From an uncultured Cocleimonas sp. (GTDB lineage Bacteria > Pseudomonadota > Gammaproteobacteria > Thiotrichales > Thiotrichaceae), in NCBI GenBank assembly GCA_938041705.1, contig CALISP010000310.1, positions 1-6,777 of the forward strand: DNA of 6,777 nt, read 5' to 3'. A program made the position numbers and the translations under genes. The first letter of the stretch is position 1. Every line of letters begins with the position of its first letter. Of the stretch, positions 1 to 5,883 are shown piece after piece. Under the pieces are notes generated by a model. The model ran no database searches. It saw only the letters and a program-made list of their open reading frames with translations, and was not told the origin of the DNA.

Positions 1-857
1 TTATCCATTGCTTTTTCTTCAGCTGCTGGCTCTTCTGGTAAAGTGATTTTTATATCGGCATCTTTTTTCAAGCCTTCCATATAAGCAAGCATTTTCTTTT
101 GAGAAATCACTCGCTCCAGTTGTGGCTTTAAAGACTCTAGAGTCGGTAATTTTGCATCACGACTGTCTTCAAGTTTAATCACATGATAACCAAACTGAGT
201 TTTAACAGGGTCTTTAGAAACGTCACCCTTACTCATAGCTTTCACTGCGTTCGCAAACGCAGGAACCATTGTTTGAGCTTTAAACCAGCCTAAGGACCCA
301 CCATTTGAACCTGAAGGTCCTGTTGACTTTTTCTTTGCTATTTCAGCAAAATCAGCACCTTCTGCGTTTGCATCTTTGATTACTGCTTTTGCTTCATCTT
401 CAGTTTTAACGAGTATGTGGCGCGCATTGAATTCCTTACTGGCTAATTTAGTTACACGCTCATCGTAAGCTTCTTTGATTGCAGTATCATCTATTTTGAA
501 AGATCCAATTTTTTCTTTTGTCCAAGTTTGTAATAATATATTACGCGTATAATCACTTAGAGATTTCTTAGTTGCTGGACGATCAAGAATATCAGTTTTC
601 TTTGCTTCCTGAAGTGCAATTTCAGTTGCAACTAAATCATCAAGCGCTGCTTGTCTGTCAGTTTTTTTACCTTGTTTTTGTTTCTTTAAAATTTCGATAT
701 AGCCATCAAGTGTGCTTTTCATTATTTTGTCGCCGTTTACTGTAGCGATAACAACATCTTTCTCATGAGCAGCTGCATGAACTGCTGTTATTGGCCCTGC
801 GCTCAACGTCAGTGCAATAACTGATGCAGCAAATAATGATTTTTTTGTAGTAAACAT
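1..857 (-). CDS. Periplasmic parvulin-type peptidyl-prolyl cis-trans isomerase (PpiC/SurA-like), C-terminus cut by the window edge
   Basis: The frame reads from ATG at 857-855 to the left edge without a stop, giving 285 full codons plus two bases. The N-terminus is a typical Sec signal: Lys5-Lys6, a hydrophobic stretch at about 7-25, and a likely cleavage after Ala-Val-His-Ala (about residue 28). An N-terminal chaperone-like region follows (about 35-140). The parvulin (rotamase) domain spans about 143-228, with the family hallmarks ARHILV (His147), GGSLGWF (186-192) and FGYHVIKL (His225). The visible end is Glu/Ala/Lys-rich and probably close to the natural C-terminus. The family catalyses prolyl isomerisation and assists folding of exported proteins in the periplasm. 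An AAGGA ribosome site lies at 874-870, 12 bases before the ATG, slightly far. yciI lies 167 bases upstream on the same strand. The assignment to a parvulin foldase is secure, but which paralogue (PpiC, PrsA-like or SurA-like) is not. Confidence 0.93.
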   Translation of the reverse strand, partial: MFTTKKSLFAASVIALTLSAGPITAVHAAAHEKDVVIATVNGDKIMKSTLDGYIEILKKQKQGKKTDRQAALDDLVATEIALQEAKKTDILDRPATKKSLSDYTRNILLQTWTKEKIGSFKIDDTAIKEAYDERVTKLASKEFNARHILVKTEDEAKAVIKDANAEGADFAEIAKKKSTGPSGSNGGSLGWFKAQTMVPAFANAVKAMSKGDVSKDPVKTQFGYHVIKLEDSRDAKLPTLESLKPQLERVISQKKMLAYMEGLKKDADIKITLPEEPAAEEKAMD

Positions 858-906
858 ATTTAATAATTTTCCTTTAGTTTTAATATTTAATTTGGATATA
901 AACTTT

Positions 907-934
907 AATATAAGGTCAGCATTCTAGTTAACAA
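907..934 (-). promoter_or_regulatory. Candidate sigma-70 promoter for the parvulin gene
   Basis: On the minus strand, TTGTTA (934-929, 4 of 6 matches to the -35 consensus) is separated by 16 bases from TATATT (912-907, 5 of 6 to the -10 consensus). Transcription would begin near 900 and leave a leader of about 43 bases before the start codon at 857. The surrounding spacer is very AT-rich, so matches of this quality can arise by chance. It would give the parvulin gene its own promoter, independent of yciI. Confidence 0.4.
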
Positions 935-1024
935 TATGAATTAATAATTGTAACTAATATATTAAGATAGTATTTTTTATTCGATATCCTTTTTTTCGTG
1001 TGTAAACTTAGATCATCAGTATGC

Positions 1025-1324
1025 TCAAGGCAATACTTTTTTGAATGGTTTAACTGTAACTTTTTTATAAACGCCTGCTTCTATATAGGGATCTGTATCT
1101 GCCCAAGCTTGAGCCGCTTCTAATGAATCAAATTCAGCAACAATCAGACTACCTGTAAAGCCATTAGTTCCTGGATCTTCACTATCAATTGCTGGATGGG
1201 GACCTGCTAATACAAGTCTTCCCGAATCTTTTAATGCGACTAAACGCTCAACATGTGCTGGACGAACCGATAATCGAGCTTCAAGGCTATTTTCTACATC
1301 TTCTGAAATGATTGCATAAAGCAT
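1025..1324 (-). CDS. yciI: YciI family protein (YCII/DGPF fold)
   Basis: This 99-residue protein matches E. coli YciI in length and along its whole sequence as I recall it. Shared blocks include LSVRPAH (18-24), AGPHPA near residues 40-45, DPG..GFTGS, the stretch SLEAAQAWADTDPY, and the ending VKPFKK. YCII-domain proteins are small cytoplasmic ferredoxin-like folds. A conserved histidine (His24 here) and a nearby aspartate have been proposed as a catalytic pair, but no physiological reaction is firmly established for YciI. The start is supported by GAGGG at 1338-1334, 9 bases before the ATG. In related bacteria yciI often sits near ispZ/yciB. That gene is not visible here, and the upstream neighbour is the divergent yciO. 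The gene precedes the parvulin gene by 167 bases on the same strand, so co-transcription is possible but not required. Confidence 0.95.
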   Translation of the reverse strand: MLYAIISEDVENSLEARLSVRPAHVERLVALKDSGRLVLAGPHPAIDSEDPGTNGFTGSLIVAEFDSLEAAQAWADTDPYIEAGVYKKVTVKPFKKVLP

Positions 1325-1428
1325 AATTTTTAACCCTCAATATTTTATTTATTACTATTTCAATTACTAATTATTTAATTGATTTTCTACATTAACAAGA
1401 CCGTTTCGCCCAAAACCCATATTGTCTA

Positions 1429-1456
1429 ATTATAAAGACGAAATCCATATTCTTAA
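1429..1456 (-). promoter_or_regulatory. Candidate sigma-70 promoter for yciI
   Basis: A perfect -10 hexamer, TATAAT, is read on the minus strand at 1434-1429. Sixteen bases upstream lies TTAAGA (1456-1451), which matches 4 of 6 positions of the -35 consensus. Initiation near 1422 would give a leader of about 100 bases before yciI. The -10 box overlaps a small imperfect dyad, GTCT (1424-1427) facing AGAC (1436-1439), which might be an operator but is too short to claim. The rest of the divergent spacer (1325-1572) shows no promoter for yciO that I could defend. Confidence 0.38.
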
Positions 1457-1572
1457 TCTTAACTAATAACCATAACTTTATTGATTACTTTAGATGATTA
1501 AGGATGCCCCTTAGGCAGCTCATGTTGTAGAATAACGTACTTTAACCTGCATGATGTTTAGTTAGAAGTTAT

Positions 1573-2199
1573 ATGAGCCAATATTTTGAGATTCATCCAG
1601 ATAATCCTCAACCCCGACTGATAAAGCAAGCAGTAGAGATTATTAACAAAGGTGGAGTTATTATCTATCCTACTGATTCTAGTTATGCCATTGGTTGTCA
1701 TCTTGGTGACAAAAAAGCAATGGATAAAATCCGTATGATTCGTCAGCTAGATAAGGAACATAACTTTACTCTTGTATGTAGAGATTTATCTGAAATATCA
1801 CAATATGCTCAAGTCGATAATATGAATTATCGACTCATGAAAACACTAACACCTGGACCTTACACCTTCATTTTACCTGCCACACGTGAAGTTCCTAAGA
1901 GACTTTTGAATCCAAAACGTAAAACAATTGGTATACGAGTGCCTGATAACGCTGTTTGCACGGCATTGTTATCTGAGCTAGATCAACCACTCATGTCTAG
2001 TACCTTGAGTTTACCTAACGAAGAATATCCATTGACGGATCCATATCAAATTCGATTAAAATTAGAAAGCATCGTCGATTTAATTATCGATGGTGGATAT
2101 AGTGGTCACGAACCAACAACCGTAGTAAGTTTGATTGATGACAAACCTGAAATTTTACGCCAAGGCCTAGGTAGTGCTGATTGGCTTACACAACATTAA
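1573..2199 (+). CDS. yciO: YciO, YrdC/Sua5-domain protein (L-threonylcarbamoyladenylate synthase-like)
   Basis: This 208-residue protein aligns with E. coli YciO over its full length as I recall it, beginning with the same S-Q-x-F-x-I-H-P-D-N-P-Q pattern. The YrdC fold covers about 14-200. Its nucleotide-binding hallmarks are YPTDSSYAIG (32-41), the basic KRKTIGIRVP segment (115-124), and SSTLSLP (142-148). YrdC/TsaC enzymes make threonylcarbamoyl-AMP from threonine, bicarbonate and ATP for the t6A37 modification of tRNA. YciO is the paralogue subgroup, whose in vivo role is less clear, so full TsaC activity should not be assumed. The ribosome site is weak (AGAAG, four bases before the ATG), but the conserved N-terminus fixes the start. 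It heads the plus-strand cluster and ends 16 bases before the site-2 protease gene. In many gammaproteobacteria a PHP-domain gene (RNase AM/YciV) precedes yciO; here the divergent yciI is there instead. Confidence 0.95.
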   Translation: MSQYFEIHPDNPQPRLIKQAVEIINKGGVIIYPTDSSYAIGCHLGDKKAMDKIRMIRQLDKEHNFTLVCRDLSEISQYAQVDNMNYRLMKTLTPGPYTFILPATREVPKRLLNPKRKTIGIRVPDNAVCTALLSELDQPLMSSTLSLPNEEYPLTDPYQIRLKLESIVDLIIDGGYSGHEPTTVVSLIDDKPEILRQGLGSADWLTQH

Positions 2200-2215
2200 G
2201 TAGCATAGATTTTTA

Positions 2216-2866
2216 ATGGATATAAATTCAATCATTTACAATATAGCGGTTTGGGCAATACCGGTATTATTCGCCATTACAATTCATGAGGTTGCTCATG
2301 GTTGGGTTGCAAATATGTTGGGTGATAAAACAGCTAAGATGCTGGGCCGCCTAAGCTTAAACCCTATAAAACATATCGATCCAATTGGAACCATTGTTGT
2401 TCCAATAGCTATGGTAGTTTTACAAACAGGTTTTGTATTCGGATGGGCTAAACCTGTTCCAGTTAGCACTCGTAACTTAAAATCTCCTAGAAAAGATATG
2501 GCGATTATTGCTGCTGCTGGGCCTATCTCAAATTTGATTATGGCTGTCTTTTGGGTGTTTATCTTCAAATTAGGGTCTAGTGTGATATCGGATCAAGCGA
2601 TCGCTCAAGGCATTATGGATATGGGTCGCGCTGGAATAATAATTAATCTTATTTTATTTATTTTTAACTTATTTCCAATCCCACCTTTGGATGGCAGTAA
2701 AGTACTAGCAGGTTTTTTACCTCAACCGTTAGCAAACCTTATGGATAAAATAGAACCTTATGGTCTATTTATTGTGTTAGGTTTAGTTTATCTCGGCGTA
2801 CTGAATACCATTATGGATCCAGTACTTAATTTCTTCTTAAATACAATAGGCTCTCTTTTCTTTTAA
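2216..2866 (+). CDS. Site-2 protease family (M50) integral membrane zinc metalloprotease
   Basis: This 216-residue hydrophobic protein carries the M50 zinc motif HEVAH (24-28) inside the first membrane segment. The second conserved motif, NLFPIPPLDG (151-160), supplies the third zinc ligand, Asp159. Between them lie LGRLSLNPIKHIDPIGT and FGWAKPVPV, both typical of the compact PDZ-lacking subgroup related to SpoIVFB. I estimate about five or six membrane segments, near 8-30, 57-78, 95-117, 137-158 and 180-212. The family cleaves substrates within or next to the inner membrane. The substrate of this conserved trpS-linked member is unknown to me. All catalytic residues are present, so it is probably active. 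No clear Shine-Dalgarno precedes the ATG, and the 16-base gap after yciO suggests translational coupling or read-through. The gene ends 15 bases before trpS. Confidence 0.93.
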   Translation: MDINSIIYNIAVWAIPVLFAITIHEVAHGWVANMLGDKTAKMLGRLSLNPIKHIDPIGTIVVPIAMVVLQTGFVFGWAKPVPVSTRNLKSPRKDMAIIAAAGPISNLIMAVFWVFIFKLGSSVISDQAIAQGIMDMGRAGIIINLILFIFNLFPIPPLDGSKVLAGFLPQPLANLMDKIEPYGLFIVLGLVYLGVLNTIMDPVLNFFLNTIGSLFF

Positions 2867-2881
2867 AGACTTTCTAAAAAT

Positions 2882-4099
2882 ATGAATACACCAATACCGC
2901 AAAATCAACGTGTCGTTTCAGGCATGCGCCCAACTGGCAAACTCCATTTAGGACACTATCATGGTGTCTTGAAAAATTGGGTTGAAATGCAACTTGATTA
3001 CGAGTGCTTTTTCTTTGTAGCCGACTGGCATGCCCTCACCACACATTATGATGATCCAAGCGATACACCTACTCACGTAGAAGATATGGTTATCGATTGG
3101 CTAGCGGCAGGTATAAGTCCAAGTTCAGCAACGATTTTTTTACAATCTGAAGTGCCTGAACATGCAGAATTGCATTTATTATTATCGATGATCACACCAT
3201 TAAGTTGGTTAGAACGTGTTCCCACATATAAAGATCAACAAGAAAAATTACGTGAGAAAGATCTAGCTACATATGGCTTTCTTGGTTACCCACTTTTGCA
3301 GTCAGCTGACATTTTGCTCTATAAAGCAGACATGGTTCCTGTTGGTGAAGATCAAGTAGCGCATGTAGAATTAACAAGAGAAGTGGCCCGACGCTTCAAT
3401 CATATTTATGGTCGAGAGCCAGATTTTGAAGAACGGGTTATGGCTGCCATCTCAAAGATGGGAAAGAAGAATGCAAAACTCTATAAAGATCTACGTAAAC
3501 GCTACCAAGAAAAAGGTGATGAACAAGCACTAGAAACAGGCCAAGCTCTATTAGATGCACAACAAAATATCTCAGTAGGAGATAAAGAACGTTTGTTTGG
3601 TTATCTCGAAGGTATGGGTAAAATTATTCTCCCAGAGCCTGAAGCCAAATTAACTAAAGCGTCTAAGATGCCTGGTTTAGATGGGCAAAAAATGTCAAAG
3701 TCTTATGGTAATACCATAGGCCTACGCGAAGAACCTGATGTTTTAGATAAGAAAATTCGTACAATGCCTACGGACCCAGCACGTGTTCGTTTGACTGATC
3801 CAGGCGACCCTGAAAAGTGCCCTGTATGGGAACTACACAAAGTTTATTCTGATGATAAAACCTTGGTTTGGGTAAATGACTCTTGTCGTTCTGCTGCTCA
3901 TGGTTGTCTAGACTGTAAAAAACCGTTAATCGAAGCAGTCCAAGCTGAAATGGAACCGATTCGAATGCGAGCAAAACAGTTTGAAAACGACCGAACCGCA
4001 GTTAGAGCAATCATTAGCGAAGGTAGTGAAGCAGCAAGAGATGTTGCCCGTGAAACGCTAGATGATGTAGTTGAAGCGATGCGATTTACTAAAAAATAA
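2882..4099 (+). CDS. trpS: Tryptophanyl-tRNA synthetase, long form with a four-cysteine motif
   Basis: This class I aminoacyl-tRNA synthetase charges tRNA(Trp) with tryptophan. The ATP-binding signatures are HLGH (22-25, the HIGH equivalent) and KMSKS (270-274). The tryptophan-site region reads GYPLLQSADILLYKADMVPVGEDQ-like and is followed by the helix with VAHVELTREVARRFN. At 405 residues it is about 70 longer than E. coli TrpS. Most of the excess is a charged, probably helical insertion at about 182-248, just before the KMSKS loop, as in the Pseudomonas-type long form. Cys313, Cys335, Cys342 and Cys345 form C-x21-C-x6-C-x2-C in the C-terminal anticodon-binding region. This resembles the [4Fe-4S] pattern C-x22-C-x6-C-x2-C described for Thermotoga maritima TrpRS, so a cluster here is an inference. 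No strong ribosome site is visible, and the gene starts 15 bases after the protease gene, suggesting operon expression. Identification as TrpS is essentially certain. Confidence 0.98.
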   Translation: MNTPIPQNQRVVSGMRPTGKLHLGHYHGVLKNWVEMQLDYECFFFVADWHALTTHYDDPSDTPTHVEDMVIDWLAAGISPSSATIFLQSEVPEHAELHLLLSMITPLSWLERVPTYKDQQEKLREKDLATYGFLGYPLLQSADILLYKADMVPVGEDQVAHVELTREVARRFNHIYGREPDFEERVMAAISKMGKKNAKLYKDLRKRYQEKGDEQALETGQALLDAQQNISVGDKERLFGYLEGMGKIILPEPEAKLTKASKMPGLDGQKMSKSYGNTIGLREEPDVLDKKIRTMPTDPARVRLTDPGDPEKCPVWELHKVYSDDKTLVWVNDSCRSAAHGCLDCKKPLIEAVQAEMEPIRMRAKQFENDRTAVRAIISEGSEAARDVARETLDDVVEAMRFTKK

Positions 4100-4165
4100 A
4101 CCAAGCTATTACAAAATATGTTGAAACCAAGCACATTGAAACTATGTATATTAAAACGATGAGAT
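4100..4165 (+). repeat. Short degenerate direct repeats in the trpS-scpA spacer
   Basis: The 79-base spacer is built from related words. ACCAAGC occurs exactly at 4100-4106 and 4126-4132, each followed about a dozen bases later by a TATG (4117-4120 and 4143-4146). Overlapping this, three 15-base units start at 4121 (TTGAAACCAAGCACA), 4136 (TTGAAACTATGTATA) and 4151 (TTAAAACGATGAGAT). Units one and two agree at 11 of 15 bases. A 14-codon ORF beginning MLKPST runs through them (4118-4162), but it has no ribosome site and I do not call it a gene. TATATT at 4147-4152 resembles a -10 box without a properly spaced -35. The repeat may simply reflect local slippage. Confidence 0.4.
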
Positions 4166-4178
4166 ATCAATAAAATCA

Positions 4179-5009
4179 ATGCCAGATAAGGTAATAGAGA
4201 AGCCACAAACTCCAAGACAAGGCGAATTACCCTTCGCTATTGTCCATGGCGAAGCTATCTCTGCACCTCCTGAAGATCTTTACATTCCACCTGACGCCCT
4301 TGAGGTTTTTCTCGAAACCTTTGAAGGGCCGTTAGATTTATTGCTCTATTTAATACGCCGTCAAAATCTTGATATTTTAGATATTCCTATTGCTGAAATT
4401 ACTAAGCAATACATGAATTATGTTGAAATGATGCGTAACATTAATCTTGATTTGGCAGCCGAATACTTGGTCATGGCGGCAATGTTGGCTGAAATCAAAT
4501 CACGGATGCTATTGCCGCGACATGAAGAAATAGAAGATGAAGATGATCCTCGTGCAGAGTTGGTCAGACGCTTGCAAGAATATGAGCGTTTCAAAAAAGC
4601 GGCTACCGATATTGACGAACTACCTCGAACTGGACGAGAAAATTATGCAACTTCAGTAGATGTAATTCGTGAAGATAAAATTAAACCAGAACCTCAGGTT
4701 GAGCTTCGCGATATATTAATGGCTTTTCAGGACATTCTTAAACAAGTCGATATGCAGAAGCATCATGAGATTGAACGTGAAGAAATATCCATCCGAGAAC
4801 GCATGACACACGTACTATCTAGACTAGAAGGTGATAATTTTGTAGAGTTTCAAACTTTATTTAGCCTTAAAGAAGGACGCCTAGGTGTTGTGGTAACACT
4901 AATGGCAGTATTAGAATTACTGAAACTTAAAGTAATAGATATGGTTCAAGCTGAAGCATTTGCGCCTATTTACTTAAAACCTGTTTCTGGTTTGGAGGAA
5001 GGTGAATGA
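4179..5009 (+). CDS. scpA: ScpA, kleisin subunit of the SMC-ScpAB condensin
   Basis: ScpA is the kleisin that bridges the SMC heads and binds a ScpB dimer, compacting and segregating the chromosome in the nucleoid. This 276-residue protein has a variable N-terminal tail (1-42). The diagnostic FEGPLDLLLYLI (48-59) and the helical SMC-neck-binding region LDLAAEYLVMAAMLAEIKSRMLLP follow to about 112. The acidic linker EEIEDEDDP comes next, then a charged central region. The C-terminal winged helix, which contacts the SMC cap, spans about 220-270 (EFQTLFSLKEGRLGVVVTLMAVLELLKL). The start is chosen because ATG at 4179 is preceded by an in-frame stop nearby, although no good ribosome site is seen. 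The last codons contain GGAGGAAGG and the stop overlaps an ATG (ATGA), an arrangement that couples translation to whatever starts there. Here that is a 27-codon ORF, not scpB. Length and motifs are normal for the family. Confidence 0.97.
   Translation: MPDKVIEKPQTPRQGELPFAIVHGEAISAPPEDLYIPPDALEVFLETFEGPLDLLLYLIRRQNLDILDIPIAEITKQYMNYVEMMRNINLDLAAEYLVMAAMLAEIKSRMLLPRHEEIEDEDDPRAELVRRLQEYERFKKAATDIDELPRTGRENYATSVDVIREDKIKPEPQVELRDILMAFQDILKQVDMQKHHEIEREEISIRERMTHVLSRLEGDNFVEFQTLFSLKEGRLGVVVTLMAVLELLKLKVIDMVQAEAFAPIYLKPVSGLEEGE
4994..4998 (+). promoter_or_regulatory. Strong ribosome binding site inside the end of scpA
   Basis: GGAGG is followed by 7 bases and then ATG at 5006, an ideal Shine-Dalgarno geometry. 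It is much stronger than the sites before scpA, scpB, trpS or the protease gene in this window. The only start codon it serves belongs to the 27-codon ORF, which suggests that translation does begin there. A compatible reading is that scpB originally started at this position. Confidence 0.6.
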
Positions 5010-5089
5010 TCAATCAGAAACCTCTTAAAAGTGGGGAGGTGTCTTTAAATACACCTATAAATTTAGAACTGAAGCAAGGGTATTCATAA
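5006..5089 (+). CDS. Possible 27-residue leader or microprotein between scpA and scpB
   Basis: The ORF begins in an ATGA overlap with the scpA stop, behind GGAGG with 7-base spacing. It ends in TAA at 5087-5089, four bases before the scpB ATG. The 27 residues start MINQKPLKSGEVSL and end ELKQGYS; there is no membrane segment, cysteine or recognised domain. Its geometry suits translational coupling: ribosomes ending scpA could start here and, ending here, pass to scpB, whose own ribosome site is poor. The ORF could be a real microprotein, a coupling leader, or the relic of an older scpB start displaced by inserted sequence. MINQKPLK loosely resembles the N-terminus of ScpB itself (MQAEKLK), but this may be chance. 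It is out of frame with scpB. Residues 8-14 are encoded by the G-rich block repeated in the downstream solute-binding protein gene. Confidence 0.42.
   Translation: MINQKPLKSGEVSLNTPINLELKQGYS
5026..5047 (+). repeat. G-rich 22-base dispersed repeat, copy A
   Basis: This block matches 6153-6174 at 20 of 22 positions. It consists of TAAAAGTGGGG, a variable base (A here), GGTGTC, a variable base (T here) and TTA. Both differences are transitions. In each place it is read in the same frame, here as Lys8-Ser-Gly-Glu-Val-Ser-Leu14 of the small ORF. Upstream similarity extends to a CCT codon if a three-base indel is allowed. A G-rich match of this length is unlikely by chance in AT-rich DNA. Confidence 0.6.
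5037..5056 (+). other. Small inverted repeat between scpA and scpB
   Basis: AGGTGT (5037-5042) and ACACCT (5051-5056) are perfect complements separated by eight AT-rich bases, allowing a six-pair hairpin. No T-run follows, so it is not a standard intrinsic terminator. The left arm lies inside copy A of the G-rich repeat. The right arm is outside it and has no counterpart beside copy B. It could slow translation or stabilise an mRNA end, but stability is modest and function is unproven. Confidence 0.3.
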
Positions 5090-5093
5090 AGCC

Positions 5094-5768
5094 ATGCAAG
5101 CCGAAAAACTAAAAAATGTCCTCGAAGCCATATTGATCAGCGCTGATAAACCCTTAGCAATAGAAAAACTCTTAGGTTTTTTTCAAGAAGAAGACTTAGT
5201 TAATCGAAATGACCTTAAAAAAGCACTGTTTGATTTACAACAGAGTTTTACAAATCATGGTTTTGAATTAATTGAAACTGCTAGTGGTTATCGCTTTCAA
5301 ACCAAAGAAGAATATAAACAATGGGTAACCCAACATTGGGATGAGAAGCCTTCGAAATACTCACGTGCCCTTCTTGAGACTTTAGCACTTATAGTCTATC
5401 GACAACCCATTACCCGTGCAGAAATTGAAGATATTCGTGGCGTGGCTGTAAGTTCTCATATTATAAAAACATTACAAGAACGTGACTGGATTAGAATAGT
5501 TGGACATAAAGAAGTACCTGGTAGACCTTCATTACTAGGTACCACTCGCCACTTTTTAGATTACTTTAACCTTAAGTCTCTTGACGAAATGCCCTCATTA
5601 AGTGAGATTCAAGATATAGATAAATTGTATCCAGAATTAGATTTAAAGATGCAAGAAGAGCTCGGTAATATAGAGCAAGAAAATACAACTGAAGATAAAT
5701 TGGGTAGCAGTACCATCAGCGAGACCATTGTTGATGGCAAAGAACAAACACAGTCGAAGCAAGATTAA
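5094..5768 (+). CDS. scpB: ScpB, winged-helix subunit of the SMC-ScpAB condensin
   Basis: ScpB dimerises and binds the ScpA linker, completing the SMC condensin that organises the chromosome. The 224-residue product has the usual two winged-helix domains. The first starts at MQAEKLKNVLEAILISADKPL and ends near 80. The second contains YSRALLETLALI (89-100), RQPITRAEIEDIRGVAVSS (103-121) and VPGRPSLLGTT (141-151). The last motif is normally ALYGTT in relatives as I recall them, so Leu148 replaces the usual tyrosine. FLDYFNLKSLDEMPSLSEI closes the conserved part, and the remaining roughly 45 residues are a polar Glu/Gln/Ser/Thr-rich tail, probably disordered. The ATG lies 84 bases after the scpA stop and 4 bases after the stop of the small intervening ORF. 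Only weak AAGGG (13 bases upstream) and AAAG resemble ribosome sites, so coupling from the small ORF is plausible. rluB, a frequent next gene in gammaproteobacteria, is absent. Confidence 0.97.
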   Translation: MQAEKLKNVLEAILISADKPLAIEKLLGFFQEEDLVNRNDLKKALFDLQQSFTNHGFELIETASGYRFQTKEEYKQWVTQHWDEKPSKYSRALLETLALIVYRQPITRAEIEDIRGVAVSSHIIKTLQERDWIRIVGHKEVPGRPSLLGTTRHFLDYFNLKSLDEMPSLSEIQDIDKLYPELDLKMQEELGNIEQENTTEDKLGSSTISETIVDGKEQTQSKQD

Positions 5769-5883
5769 ATATAATTAACTCAGTAAAAAATAGATTTTAA
5801 ATTAATATAAGATCTATAACTTATTCATCAAATTCAATGCACCATGATAGTCACAATAAATTAGGCATTATAAATAAGATACT

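Noticed and set aside
860..1024. Terminator or small RNA between yciI and the parvulin gene
   Set aside because: The spacer is AT-rich with A/T runs but has no stable GC-containing stem; nothing beyond the candidate promoter can be supported.
1505..1517. Inverted repeat TGCC/GGCA upstream of yciO as an operator or terminator
   Set aside because: There are only four complementary pairs around a five-base loop and no T-run; within chance expectation.
2296..2568. 90-codon minus-strand ORF opposite the site-2 protease gene
   Set aside because: It lies entirely inside a gene with intact catalytic motifs, its peptide has no recognisable domain, and it is best explained as an antisense shadow.
4118..4162. 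14-codon ORF (MLKPST...) in the trpS-scpA spacer
   Set aside because: It has no ribosome site and its sequence is explained by the short repeats; too little evidence for a gene.
3768..4215. Minus-strand ORFs overlapping the end of trpS and the start of scpA
   Set aside because: Both oppose well-conserved coding sequence, have no recognisable domain, and show no sign of independent coding.
5026..5047. Resemblance of the G-rich block to a Pasteurellaceae DNA uptake signal (AAGTGCGGT)
   Set aside because: The core differs (AAGTGGGG then GGTGTC). Only two copies occur in 6.8 kb, both on one strand, and the rest of the window does not fit Pasteurellaceae gene order.
5037..5056. Intrinsic terminator between scpA and scpB
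   Set aside because: The six-pair hairpin is not followed by a T-run, and scpB directly downstream needs read-through.
5845..5874. Promoter for the solute-binding protein gene (TATAAA at 5869-5874)
   Set aside because: No acceptable -35 hexamer lies at 16-18 bases, and initiation would fall almost at the start codon; AT-rich background makes such boxes common.
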